This document shows positions 7,964 to 15,398 of a stretch of 46,548 nucleotides of DNA, piece after piece. The stretch is from Ferrovaceae bacterium (GTDB taxonomy: Bacteria; Pseudomonadota; Gammaproteobacteria; Burkholderiales; Ferrovaceae), in NCBI GenBank assembly GCA_027311025.1, contig DAICZS010000011.1, positions 1 through 46,548 on the forward strand, in the 5' to 3' direction. Position numbers and translations under genes: made by a program. How positions within the stretch are numbered: the first letter of the stretch is position 1; each line of letters opens with the position of its first letter. A model generated the notes under the pieces. It saw only the letters and a list, made by a program, of their open reading frames with translations. It did no database searches and was not told the DNA's origin.

Positions 7964-8058
7964 TTGACGCACGTGCGCGCTTTATCCTATGCTTACCATT
8001 CGATTTTGCTATACCTCGTTGTCATCACAAAAAATGAAACGTTGAACTTGAATCAACG
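7964..8058 (+). promoter_or_regulatory. Promoter region of the MFS gene with two palindromes
   Basis: TTGACG (7964-7969) and TATGCT (7988-7993) are separated by 18 bases and make a plausible sigma-70 promoter. A perfect 10-base palindrome CGCACGTGCG (7968-7977) overlaps the -35 and spacer and could be an operator. Further down, CGTTGA (8040-8045) and TCAACG (8053-8058) form an inverted repeat just before the ribosome site, perhaps an mRNA hairpin. A search for other regulated copies would be needed to name any regulator. Confidence 0.4.
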
Positions 8059-8076
8059 CACGCGGAGGCTGTTCCC

Positions 8077-9702
8077 ATGAGTCTTGATTTTCTTGCAAAA
8101 GAGCGCACCGTTGCAGGCCCCGGTTTCAATCGCTGGCTGGTCCCGCCTGCAGCCCTCGCCATCCACCTGTGTATCGGCATGGCTTACGGATTTTCAGTGT
8201 TCTGGTTGCCGCTGGCCAAATCAGTCGGCACAGCCTGTCCTGCCGACATGTCCCTGTGGTCCGAGCTGTTCACCACCACCTGTGACTGGAAAGTTTCCAG
8301 CCTGGGGTGGATGTTCACCATGTTCTTCGTGTTTCTGGGTTCGTCCGCCGCCATTTTTGGTGGCTGGCTGGAACATGCGGGACCGCGCAAGGCCGGCTTT
8401 GTGGCGGCCCTGTGCTGGTGCGGCGGGTTGCTGATCTCGGCCTACGGAGTCTTCGTGCACCAGTTGTGGATGCTGTGGATCGGTTCAGGGTTCATCGGTG
8501 GCATTGGCCTGGGCCTGGGGTATATCTCTCCCGTCTCCACCCTGGTGAAATGGTTTCCAGACCGGCGTGGCATGGCCACCGGCATGGCCATCATGGGTTT
8601 TGGCGGTGGCGCCATGATCGGTTCGCCGCTGGCCGTTATATTGATGAATACGTTTTCTACCGGGCCCGCCAACCCCGGGGTGTGGCAAACGTTCCTGCTG
8701 ATGGGCGTGATCTACTTTATCTTCATGCTCGGTGGTGCCTTCGGTTACCGCGTCCCTACCAGTGACTGGAAGCCGGAAGGCTGGACGCCGCCGCCTCCCA
8801 GCGCCAAGGCCATGATCACACAGCGCCACGTGCATGTATCGGTGGCCTGGAAGACGCCACAGTTCTGGCTAATCTGGATGGTGCTGACCATGAACGTGTC
8901 GGCGGGCATCGGCATCATCGGCATGTCCTCGCCCATGCTGCAGGAAATTTTTGCCGGCAAGCTGATCGGGTTGAATTTGGGTTTCAATGAATTGACTCCG
9001 GACCAGAAGAAGGCCATTGCCGTCATCGCCGGAGGGTTTACCGGACTGCTGTCGCTGTTCAACATTGCGGGGCGGTTCATCTGGGCTTCGCTCTCGGACT
9101 GGATTGGCCGCAAGAACACCTACTATGTGTTCTTCGTCCTGGGCATCGGCCTCTATAGCAGCGCCACGGCACTGGGCCACTCGGGCAGCCTCGGCCTGTT
9201 TGTGCTGGGGTTCTGCATCATCCTGTCCATGTATGGTGGCGGCTTTGCCACGGTGCCGGCTTATCTGGCAGACATGTTCGGCACCCAGATGGTGGGCGCC
9301 ATTCATGGCCGACTGCTCACGGCCTGGTCAACGGCGGGAATTCTGGGGCCGGTGGTGGTCAACTACATCCGCGAAGCCAATCTCGCCGCTGGCGTGCCTC
9401 GCGACCAGCTCTATGACAAGACCATGACCTACCTCGTGGCCATGCTGGTGATCGGATTGATCTGCAATGCGCTGGTGCGTCCGGTGGCGGACAGGTACTT
9501 CATGACCGACGCCGAGCTGGAAACCGAAAAGCGCCTGGCTCACGAGCGCGCATCGGCGGCTGCAGGCGAAATCTCAAACGCCGTGATCGACACGCACAAA
9601 TCCAGTCCCATCACGCTTTGGCTGGCCTGGCTTGCTGTGGGCGTGCCACTGGCCTGGGGGGTGAGCATCACCCTCGACAAGGCCTGGGTGTTGTTCAAGT
9701 AG
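8077..9702 (+). CDS. MFS transporter of the oxalate/formate antiporter (OxlT) family
   Basis: A 541-residue protein with about 12 hydrophobic segments. The family marks are the early GMAYGFSVFWLPLAKS segment and the MFS loop motifs WFPDRRGMATGMAIMGFGGG and ASLSDWIGRKNTYYVFF. OxlT relatives carry small carboxylates, but many members have unknown substrates and nothing nearby identifies this one. It is longer than the usual 400-430 residues because of an extra loop after the first helix (about residues 45-75, including two cysteines) and a C-terminal extension with one more hydrophobic segment (about 515-535). A GGAGG-like site lies before the ATG. It is a single-gene unit ending in a strong terminator. 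Confidence 0.87.
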   Translation: MSLDFLAKERTVAGPGFNRWLVPPAALAIHLCIGMAYGFSVFWLPLAKSVGTACPADMSLWSELFTTTCDWKVSSLGWMFTMFFVFLGSSAAIFGGWLEHAGPRKAGFVAALCWCGGLLISAYGVFVHQLWMLWIGSGFIGGIGLGLGYISPVSTLVKWFPDRRGMATGMAIMGFGGGAMIGSPLAVILMNTFSTGPANPGVWQTFLLMGVIYFIFMLGGAFGYRVPTSDWKPEGWTPPPPSAKAMITQRHVHVSVAWKTPQFWLIWMVLTMNVSAGIGIIGMSSPMLQEIFAGKLIGLNLGFNELTPDQKKAIAVIAGGFTGLLSLFNIAGRFIWASLSDWIGRKNTYYVFFVLGIGLYSSATALGHSGSLGLFVLGFCIILSMYGGGFATVPAYLADMFGTQMVGAIHGRLLTAWSTAGILGPVVVNYIREANLAAGVPRDQLYDKTMTYLVAMLVIGLICNALVRPVADRYFMTDAELETEKRLAHERASAAAGEISNAVIDTHKSSPITLWLAWLAVGVPLAWGVSITLDKAWVLFK

Positions 9703-9707
9703 AGATC

Positions 9708-9731
9708 AAGGGGGCTTCGGCCCCCTTTTTT
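9708..9731 (+). terminator. Rho-independent terminator after the MFS gene
   Basis: GGGGGC and GCCCCC form a six-base-pair stem around a TTCG tetraloop, followed by six T. It starts a few bases after the MFS stop codon and also faces the end of the convergent marR gene. Confidence 0.93.
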
Positions 9732-9741
9732 CATGCGCCGC

Positions 9742-10173
9742 TCAGGGTTTGTCAGTTTGTTCCAGAGCCTCGCGCAAGGCCGCCAGTTCCTGCTGCAAGG
9801 TGGCAAGACGCTGTTTGCCCAGGCGCCGGAAGGCCACCTCCAGGTACGCGAGGTGGGCGGGAAAGGCTTCTGCAAATACGCGCTGCCCGGCGGGCGTCAA
9901 CTGCACCAGCACGCTGCGCTTGTCCTGCGGGTTTTCCGTGCGGCTGATGAGCTGTTTCTTTTCCAGACGGTCCAGCACCCCCGTGAGGGTGCCCTTCACC
10001 ATCAGCGTTTTTTCCCCAATGTCGCGACAGCTCAAGCCGGCCGTGTTGCCCAGGGTGGCAATGACGTCGAACTGGCTCATGGTCAGCCCCAGGGTGCGGA
10101 TGTGCCGATCTGAAAAGGCATCAAAGGCCTGGTAGGTTCTGACCAGTTCGCGCAGGGTGGGTAAGAAGTCCAT
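9742..10173 (-). CDS. MarR-family transcriptional regulator
   Basis: A 143-residue winged-helix protein. The recognition region (LSCRDIGEKTLMVKGTLTGVLDRLEKK, about residues 48-74) and the wing (RTENPQDKRSVLVQLT) are typical MarR features. It is divergent from the WrbA-like gene, with 65 bases between start codons holding a promoter and repeated operator-like sequences. The usual logic is that the regulator represses itself and the divergent gene until a ligand or oxidant releases it. I see only one cysteine (in LSCRDIG, before the recognition helix), so a thiol-switch mechanism is possible but unproven. Confidence 0.9.
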   Translation of the reverse strand: MDFLPTLRELVRTYQAFDAFSDRHIRTLGLTMSQFDVIATLGNTAGLSCRDIGEKTLMVKGTLTGVLDRLEKKQLISRTENPQDKRSVLVQLTPAGQRVFAEAFPAHLAYLEVAFRRLGKQRLATLQQELAALREALEQTDKP

Positions 10174-10175
10174 GG

Positions 10176-10229
10176 TTGCAATAATAGTACGAACGCGTAC
10201 AATATAGTCTGTGTGCGTACATTATATAG
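10176..10229 (+). promoter_or_regulatory. Promoter and operator-like repeats between marR and the wrbA-like gene
   Basis: TTGCAA (10176-10181) and TACAAT (10198-10203) with a 16-base spacer make a good sigma-70 promoter for the wrbA-like gene. GCGTACAATATAG (10195-10207) is repeated as GCGTACATTATATAG (10215-10229), exactly 20 bases or two helical turns on. GTACGAACGCGTAC (10187-10200) is also an imperfect palindrome across the -10 region. These are the expected positions for MarR binding that blocks polymerase. Confidence 0.55.
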
Positions 10230-10238
10230 GAGAGCGTC

Positions 10239-10793
10239 ATGGCAAAAGTCGTTGTTGTGTTTCACAGTGGATATGGACATACCCGCAAGCAGGCTGAGGC
10301 TGTGGCCCAGGGTGCGGGGGCCGAGCTTGTGGCCATCGATGCCGAAGGCAACCTCACCGAAGCCCAGTGGGCCGCGTTGTCTGCAGCAGATGCCATCATC
10401 ATGGGATCGCCCACCTACATGGGCAGCGTTTCCTGGCAGTTCAAGAAATTTGCCGACGCCACCTCCAAGCCCTGGTTCAGCCAGCAATGGAAGGACAAGA
10501 TCTTTGCCGGCTTCACCAATTCGGCCACCATGAACGGCGACAAGCTCTCCACCTTGCATTACCTCTTTACACTGGCCATGCAGCATAGTGGCATCTGGGT
10601 GGGTACGGGCATGATGCCTTCCAACCACAAGGGCGCGCAGCGCAACGATGTAAACTATGTGGGCTCGTTTTCCGGAGCCATGATGCAAACGCCTTCGGAT
10701 GCCAGCGTGGATGAAGTGGTGGCCGGCGACCTCGAAACCGCCCGCCGGTTTGGTGAACGCGTGGCCGGGGTGGCCCGCCAACTGAAAGGATAA
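10239..10793 (+). CDS. Flavodoxin-fold NAD(P)H:quinone oxidoreductase, WrbA-like
   Basis: A 184-residue flavodoxin-fold protein. The phosphate loop [11 protein letters not shown] follows the first strand, and [16 protein letters not shown] and [15 protein letters not shown] are WrbA-family FMN-binding segments. WrbA enzymes reduce quinones by two electrons with NAD(P)H, avoiding semiquinones and reactive oxygen. It is a little shorter than E. coli WrbA (198 residues). AGGAG lies close before the ATG. Control by the divergent MarR protein and the glyoxalase gene four bases downstream suggest an inducible quinone and electrophile defence operon. Confidence 0.88.
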   Translation: MAKVVVVFHSGYGHTRKQAEAVAQGAGAELVAIDAEGNLTEAQWAALSAADAIIMGSPTYMGSVSWQFKKFADATSKPWFSQQWKDKIFAGFTNSATMNGDKLSTLHYLFTLAMQHSGIWVGTGMMPSNHKGAQRNDVNYVGSFSGAMMQTPSDASVDEVVAGDLETARRFGERVAGVARQLKG

Positions 10794-10797
10794 GACC

Positions 10798-11190
10798 ATG
10801 CGCATCTTGCATACCATGTTGCGGGTGACGAACCTGGAACGCTCGGTGGCATTTTATTGCGAGGTGCTGGGCATGCATGAACTGCGTCGCCACGACTACC
10901 CCGAAGGCCGGTTCACGCTGGCCTTCGTGGGCTATCAGGCCGAAGCGGAGGGTGCAGTGCTGGAACTCACCCATAACTGGGACACCGATCACTACACCCT
11001 GGGTGATGCCTTCGGCCACATCGCCATCGAGGTGGATGATGCCGCCACGGCGTGTGCTGCCGTCCGCGCCCGGGGGGGCAAGGTGGTGCGCGAGGCAGGC
11101 CCCATGAAGCATGGCACCACCGTCATCGCCTTTGTGGAAGATCCGGACGGTTACAAGATCGAGTTCATCCAGCGGGGCACGGCAGGCTGA
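10798..11190 (+). CDS. gloA: Lactoylglutathione lyase (glyoxalase I)
   Basis: A 130-residue enzyme that isomerises the methylglyoxal-glutathione hemithioacetal to S-lactoylglutathione. The four metal ligands are in place: His5, Glu56 (VLELTHNW), His74 (GHIAIEV) and Glu121 (YKIEFIQ). Its length is that of the nickel-type bacterial enzyme (E. coli GloA, 135 residues). It starts four bases after the wrbA-like gene, so it is very likely in the same MarR-controlled transcript. Confidence 0.93.
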   Translation: MRILHTMLRVTNLERSVAFYCEVLGMHELRRHDYPEGRFTLAFVGYQAEAEGAVLELTHNWDTDHYTLGDAFGHIAIEVDDAATACAAVRARGGKVVREAGPMKHGTTVIAFVEDPDGYKIEFIQRGTAG

Positions 11191-11229
11191 TCCCCTTTTG
11201 GCGCAGGGTGAATGTAGAATGGGTCTAAT

Positions 11230-12687
11230 ATGAACGCCCCATTCAAACCCGCCCTGTTGCTGCCGACCTCCGGCTTTGCCGGCCTCGCGGCACCCCACAT
11301 CGTTGCGGTGCCCACCCAACCGTTGGAATCTCCCCACTGGCTGGCCTGGAACGCGTCCCTGGCGCAGACTCTGGGCTTGCCCGCAGAACCCACCGGGGAA
11401 TGGCTGCAGGTGCTGTCCGGCAAGGTGGCACAGACGCCCTGGTGCAGCGTGTATTCCGGACACCAGTTTGGTGTCTGGGCGGGACAATTGGGAGACGGGC
11501 GGGCGCATACCCTCGGCCAGCTCAGCGCCCAGGGCGTGCTGCAGGACATCCAGCTGAAGGGGGCGGGCAGAACCCCGTTTTCGCGCATGGGGGATGGCCG
11601 TGCCGTGTGGCGCTCTTCCATACGCGAATACCTCTGTTCCGAGGCCATGGCCGGGCTTGGCATTCCCACCACGCGCGCGCTGGCCGTGGTGGGCTCGGCC
11701 CTGCCGGTGCAGCGCGAAACCCTGGAACAGGCCGCCATCGTGACGCGCGTGGCCGAGAGCTTCATCCGCTTTGGCCATTTCGAGCACTTTGCCCATCACG
11801 GGCACACCGACGCATTGCGCCAGCTGACCGACGACGTCATTGCCCGTTTTTATCTGCAATGTGCCGATGCACCGAACCCGGTGCTTGCCCTGCTTGAGGC
11901 CGTCATCGGGCGCACCGCCACACTGATGGCGCAATGGCAGGCGGTGGGCTTCTGCCATGGGGTGATGAACACGGACAACATGTCCATTCTGGGTCTGACG
12001 CTGGACTATGGTCCCTTCGGCTTCATGGACGCCTTCGACCTCAACCATGTGTGCAACCATTCCGACCGGGAAGGGCGCTACGCCTACGGCCAGCAGCCGC
12101 GCGTCGGTTGGTGGAATTGCGGCGCGCTGGGCAGCGCCCTTCTGCCGCTCATCGGCGATGAACAGGCGCTGCGCGAGGCGCTGGCGCGCTATGAGCCCAC
12201 CTTCCAGGAAGCCCTGGATGCGGCGTTTCGCCGCAAGCTGGGCCTCATGCGCCCGAGGGCAGACGATGCCCAGCTGGTTGGGCGCCTGATGCGCCTGTTG
12301 CATCAAAACCGCACGGATTTCACCCTCTTCTTTCGCGCCCTCTCGCACCTGCCGCGCGAGGCGGGTGCGGACGATGCGGTGCGCAACCTGGTGCTGGACC
12401 GCGCAGCCTGCGACGACTGGCTGGGGGCCTGGCGCGCGCGCCTGGAATGGGAGGATTCTGCGGATGGGCCGCGCCAGTCTGCCATGCTGCGCGTCAACCC
12501 CAAATTCGTGCTGCGCAACTATCTGGCGGAAACCGCCATCCGCGCAGCGCACGAGGGCCACCCCGAGGTGCTGGCGCAATTGCAGGAGGTGCTGGCCACC
12601 CCCTTCGATGAACATCCCGACAACGAGGCCTGGGCCGCAGCACCACCCGATTGGGCCGAAACGCTGGCCGTCAGCTGCTCCTCATGA
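11230..12687 (+). CDS. selO: Protein adenylyltransferase SelO (YdiU/UPF0061)
   Basis: A 485-residue pseudokinase-fold protein that transfers AMP from ATP to hydroxyl side chains of target proteins and is linked to redox homeostasis. Family landmarks are YSGHQFGVWAGQLGDGRA (about residues 75-92), LKGAGRTPFSRMGDGRAVWR and the metal-binding NTDNMSILGLTLDYGPFGF. The C-terminus ends in SCSS; bacterial members carry cysteine in the region where eukaryotic SELENOO has selenocysteine. No ribosome site is evident before the ATG. The stop overlaps the yhhQ start as ATGA. Confidence 0.94.
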   Translation: MNAPFKPALLLPTSGFAGLAAPHIVAVPTQPLESPHWLAWNASLAQTLGLPAEPTGEWLQVLSGKVAQTPWCSVYSGHQFGVWAGQLGDGRAHTLGQLSAQGVLQDIQLKGAGRTPFSRMGDGRAVWRSSIREYLCSEAMAGLGIPTTRALAVVGSALPVQRETLEQAAIVTRVAESFIRFGHFEHFAHHGHTDALRQLTDDVIARFYLQCADAPNPVLALLEAVIGRTATLMAQWQAVGFCHGVMNTDNMSILGLTLDYGPFGFMDAFDLNHVCNHSDREGRYAYGQQPRVGWWNCGALGSALLPLIGDEQALREALARYEPTFQEALDAAFRRKLGLMRPRADDAQLVGRLMRLLHQNRTDFTLFFRALSHLPREAGADDAVRNLVLDRAACDDWLGAWRARLEWEDSADGPRQSAMLRVNPKFVLRNYLAETAIRAAHEGHPEVLAQLQEVLATPFDEHPDNEAWAAAPPDWAETLAVSCSS

Positions 12688-13394
12688 GTGTTCCGCAGCG
12701 CAGCTTCCGGTATTACGATCTCATCATGGCCGCCTTCGTGTGCGTGCTGCTCTGTTCCAATTTCATCGGAGCGGCCAAGCAGACGGTGCTGACCCTGCCT
12801 TTCGTGGGCACGCTCACCGTGGGCGCGGGCGTGCTGTTCTTTCCCGTCACCTATTTTTTTGGTGACGTGCTGACCGAGGTGTACGGCTACGCGCGCGACC
12901 GGCGCGTGGTCTGGGCCGGATTTGCCGCGCTGCTGTTTGCGTCCTTCATGGCCTGGGTGGTGGTCAGCCTGCCGCCCGCCCCCAATGCCTTCATGGCGCA
13001 GTTTCAGGGGCAGCTGGAAGGGGTTTTCGGCAACGCCTGGCGCATCGCCATCGCCTCCATGCTGGCCTACTGGTGCGGCAGCTTTGCCAACAGTTACGTG
13101 ATGGCCAAAATGAAAGTGATGACTGCAGGGCGTTGGCTGTGGCTGCGCGCCATTGGCTCCACTGCTGTGGGCGAGGCGCTGGATTCGCTGCTGTTTTACG
13201 GGTGCGCCTTCTACGGCGTGTGGGCGCTGCAGGACCTCATCGAGGTGGCCGTCCTGGAATATTTTCTCAAGACCTTCTGGGAGGTGCTGGCGACACCGGT
13301 AACCTACTGGATGGTGCGTGCGCTCAAGCGCATCGAACATGAAGACCATTACGACCGGCACACGCGCTTCACGCCGTTTTCACTGGATGTCTGA
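12684..13394 (+). CDS. yhhQ: Queuosine precursor transporter YhhQ
   Basis: A 236-residue membrane protein with about six hydrophobic segments. LLCSNFIGAAK near the N-terminus, FFPVTYFFGDVLTEVYGY and LRAIGSTAVGEALDSLLFY are characteristic of the YhhQ family, which imports preQ0/preQ1 for queuosine tRNA modification. I place the start at 12684, where ATG overlaps the selO stop (ATGA); an in-frame ATG at 12651 lies wholly inside selO. No queuosine biosynthesis gene is visible in the window. Confidence 0.92.
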   Translation: MSVPQRSFRYYDLIMAAFVCVLLCSNFIGAAKQTVLTLPFVGTLTVGAGVLFFPVTYFFGDVLTEVYGYARDRRVVWAGFAALLFASFMAWVVVSLPPAPNAFMAQFQGQLEGVFGNAWRIAIASMLAYWCGSFANSYVMAKMKVMTAGRWLWLRAIGSTAVGEALDSLLFYGCAFYGVWALQDLIEVAVLEYFLKTFWEVLATPVTYWMVRALKRIEHEDHYDRHTRFTPFSLDV

Positions 13395-13411
13395 GCATAG
13401 CGGAGGAGGCC

Positions 13412-13792
13412 ATGAGCAAACGCAACGGGGAACGATGTTACGACGATGCCGAAGTGGCCGCGCGCCTCAAGCGCGAGCTGCCGCACTGGCAGCTTCACGC
13501 GGGAACGATTCAGCGCACCTACCGCACCCAGGGCTGGAAGGGGGCGCTGATGGTGGTGAATGCGCTGGGCCATCTTGCCGAAGCCGCCTGGCATCACCCC
13601 GACCTGGAGGTGAGTTACGACAAGGTGGTGGTCAGGCTCTCCAACCATGCGGCGGGTGGCATCACTGACAAGGATTTTGAACTGGCGCGAAAAATGGACG
13701 ATTTCATTCTCTGGCAACCCGGGCGCGAATCCGCAGCGCTGGAGGGCACGCCCCAGGACGCGCAGCACCGCTACCTCCGCTACGACGAATGA
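13412..13792 (+). CDS. Pterin-4a-carbinolamine dehydratase family protein
   Basis: A 126-residue protein. The dehydratase signature is seen as EAAWHHPDLEVSYDKVVVRLSNH (described by position, about residues 55-77) with the catalytic histidine pair, followed by GGITDKDFELARKMD. A very good GGAGGAGG site precedes the ATG. The enzyme recycles the carbinolamine form of tetrahydropterin made by aromatic amino acid hydroxylases, but no such hydroxylase gene is nearby. The C-terminal 25 residues beyond the usual domain end are not recognisable. Confidence 0.87.
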   Translation: MSKRNGERCYDDAEVAARLKRELPHWQLHAGTIQRTYRTQGWKGALMVVNALGHLAEAAWHHPDLEVSYDKVVVRLSNHAAGGITDKDFELARKMDDFILWQPGRESAALEGTPQDAQHRYLRYDE

Positions 13793-13810
13793 CGCAGCAG
13801 GGACGCCCTT

Positions 13811-14632
13811 TTGCCTGAACTGCCCGAAGTAGAGGTGACCCGCCTCGGCATTGCGCCCGCCCTGGTGGGGCAGGTCGTCACCGTGGTGGTGGTGCGCCAT
13901 CCGCGCCTGCGCTGGCCCATTCCCCCGGTGCTGGCCCGCGCACTGCCGGGTCAGACCATCACGGCCGTGCGCCGGCGCGCCAAATATCTGCTGCTCGACA
14001 TGCCAGCCGGCACCCTCGTCCTGCATCTGGGTATGTCGGGGTCGCTGCGCATCCTCACCAGGCCCACCCCGCCGGGCACGCACGACCATTTCGATTTGTG
14101 CTGCACGGGAGGCGTGCTGCGCCTCAACGATCCGCGCCGCTTTGGCGCCGTGCTATGGCAACCGGTGGGAGGACGGCTTTCCAGCCAGCCGGGGTTGCTG
14201 GAGCGCCTGGGGCATGAACCCTTCGATCCGGCATTTACCGGAGCGCTGTTATGGCAGCGTACCCGGGGGCGCGCGCAGGCCATCAAGCAGGTCCTGCTCA
14301 ACGGGCAGATCGTGGTGGGGGTGGGCAACATCTACGCTTCTGAAAGCCTGTTTCGCGCCGGCATACATCCCCAGCGCGCCGCCGGCAGGATTGGTGCGGC
14401 GCGCTACGAGGGTCTGGCCCAAAACATTCGGGCGGTGTTGCAGGAAGCCATCGCACAGGGCGGCAGCACCCTGCGCGATTTCGTGGACAGCAGTGGATCG
14501 CCGGGCTATTTTCAGCAGGCCCACCAGGTCTACGGGCGCACCGGGGCACCCTGCGTGCGTTGTGGCACGCCCATCCGCCAGATCACCCAGGGGCAGCGTT
14601 CCACCTGGTTTTGCCCGCACTGCCAGCGTTAG
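13811..14632 (+). CDS. mutM: Formamidopyrimidine-DNA glycosylase (Fpg/MutM), TTG start
   Basis: A 273-residue bifunctional glycosylase and AP lyase for 8-oxoguanine and formamidopyrimidines. The mature N-terminus PELPEVE supplies the catalytic Pro and Glu, which fixes the start at a TTG codon because no ATG or GTG would place proline second. The helix-two-turn-helix lies around [15 protein letters not shown], and the C-terminal zinc finger has two CxxC pairs (CVRC and CPHC). TTG with only a weak GGGA upstream suggests low translation. The stop comes four bases before the convergent carbonic anhydrase stop. Confidence 0.95.
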   Translation: MPELPEVEVTRLGIAPALVGQVVTVVVVRHPRLRWPIPPVLARALPGQTITAVRRRAKYLLLDMPAGTLVLHLGMSGSLRILTRPTPPGTHDHFDLCCTGGVLRLNDPRRFGAVLWQPVGGRLSSQPGLLERLGHEPFDPAFTGALLWQRTRGRAQAIKQVLLNGQIVVGVGNIYASESLFRAGIHPQRAAGRIGAARYEGLAQNIRAVLQEAIAQGGSTLRDFVDSSGSPGYFQQAHQVYGRTGAPCVRCGTPIRQITQGQRSTWFCPHCQR

Positions 14633-14635
14633 CGG

Positions 14636-15286
14636 TCAGGACGCCTCGCGGATGCGCGCGAGGGTTTGCGGGTAAGCGGTGGCGAGGGCCTCGTTGCTGT
14701 TCACCGAAAGTGCCAGGTCGTGGATCAGGCCGTCATCCAGCCCATACACCCAGCCGTGTACCGTGAGGTCCTGACCGCGGGTCCACGCGTCCTGCACCAC
14801 CGTGGTGTGGCACACGTTCTGTACCTGCTCGATGACGTTGAGCTCGCACAGGCGGTCGTGACGGTCGCTGGGGTCGAAGCTGCCCATCAACTGTTCGTGC
14901 TTTTCATGCACGTCGCGCACGTGGCGCAGCCAGTTGTCGGCAATCCCCACGCGCAACCGGTTGAGTGCGGCATGCACCCCGGAACACCCATAGTGACCCA
15001 CCACCATGATGTGGCGGATCTTGAGCATGTCCACGGCAAACTGCACGACCGAAAGCAGGTTGAGATCGGTATGCACCACCACATTGGCCACATTGCGATG
15101 CACAAACACTTCGCCGGGGGCAAGCCCCGTGATCTGGTTGGCCGGCACGCGTGAATCCGAGCAGCCAATCCAGAGGTACTCGGGGGCCTGCTGCCGGGCC
15201 AGGTTCTTGAAAAAGTCGGGATCCTCGGCCAGCACGGTGCGGACCCAGGCGCGATTGTTCTGAAACAGGTGATGGAGTGGGTTCAT
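14636..15286 (-). CDS. can: Beta-class carbonic anhydrase
   Basis: A 216-residue enzyme close in length to E. coli Can (220). The zinc ligands are Cys42 (in GCSDSR, with Asp44/Arg46), His98 and Cys101 (GHYGCSG). It interconverts carbon dioxide and bicarbonate in the cytoplasm. I start at MNPLHHLFQNN (ATG 15286), which matches the usual beta-CA N-terminus; the open frame runs further upstream, but those residues do not fit the family. A perfect TATAAT lies six bases before the ATG, so the transcript may begin at the start codon (leaderless). Confidence 0.95.
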   Translation of the reverse strand: MNPLHHLFQNNRAWVRTVLAEDPDFFKNLARQQAPEYLWIGCSDSRVPANQITGLAPGEVFVHRNVANVVVHTDLNLLSVVQFAVDMLKIRHIMVVGHYGCSGVHAALNRLRVGIADNWLRHVRDVHEKHEQLMGSFDPSDRHDRLCELNVIEQVQNVCHTTVVQDAWTRGQDLTVHGWVYGLDDGLIHDLALSVNSNEALATAYPQTLARIREAS

Positions 15287-15292
15287 GCCCCG

Positions 15293-15298
15293 ATTATA
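15293..15298 (-). promoter_or_regulatory. TATAAT -10 element directly upstream of the carbonic anhydrase ATG
   Basis: On the minus strand TATAAT is followed by CGGGGC and then ATG. A start site 6-7 bases after the -10 would fall on the start codon. The -35 region is poor (T-rich, TTTTAA at a 17-base spacing). Confidence 0.5.
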
Positions 15299-15398
15299 AC
15301 GGCAGTTCGTACCGTTTAAAAAAATGACGAAAGCGCGCTCCTGCGTGCGGTTATTTGAGAGAATGGCGCATCGGCACGCTCTGGACCTGAATGCTGGC

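Noticed and set aside
8041-8056. TTGAACTTGAATCAA before the MFS gene as an FNR box
   Set aside because: The half-sites are one base too far apart for FNR, and the symmetry is better described as CGTTGA-N7-TCAACG.
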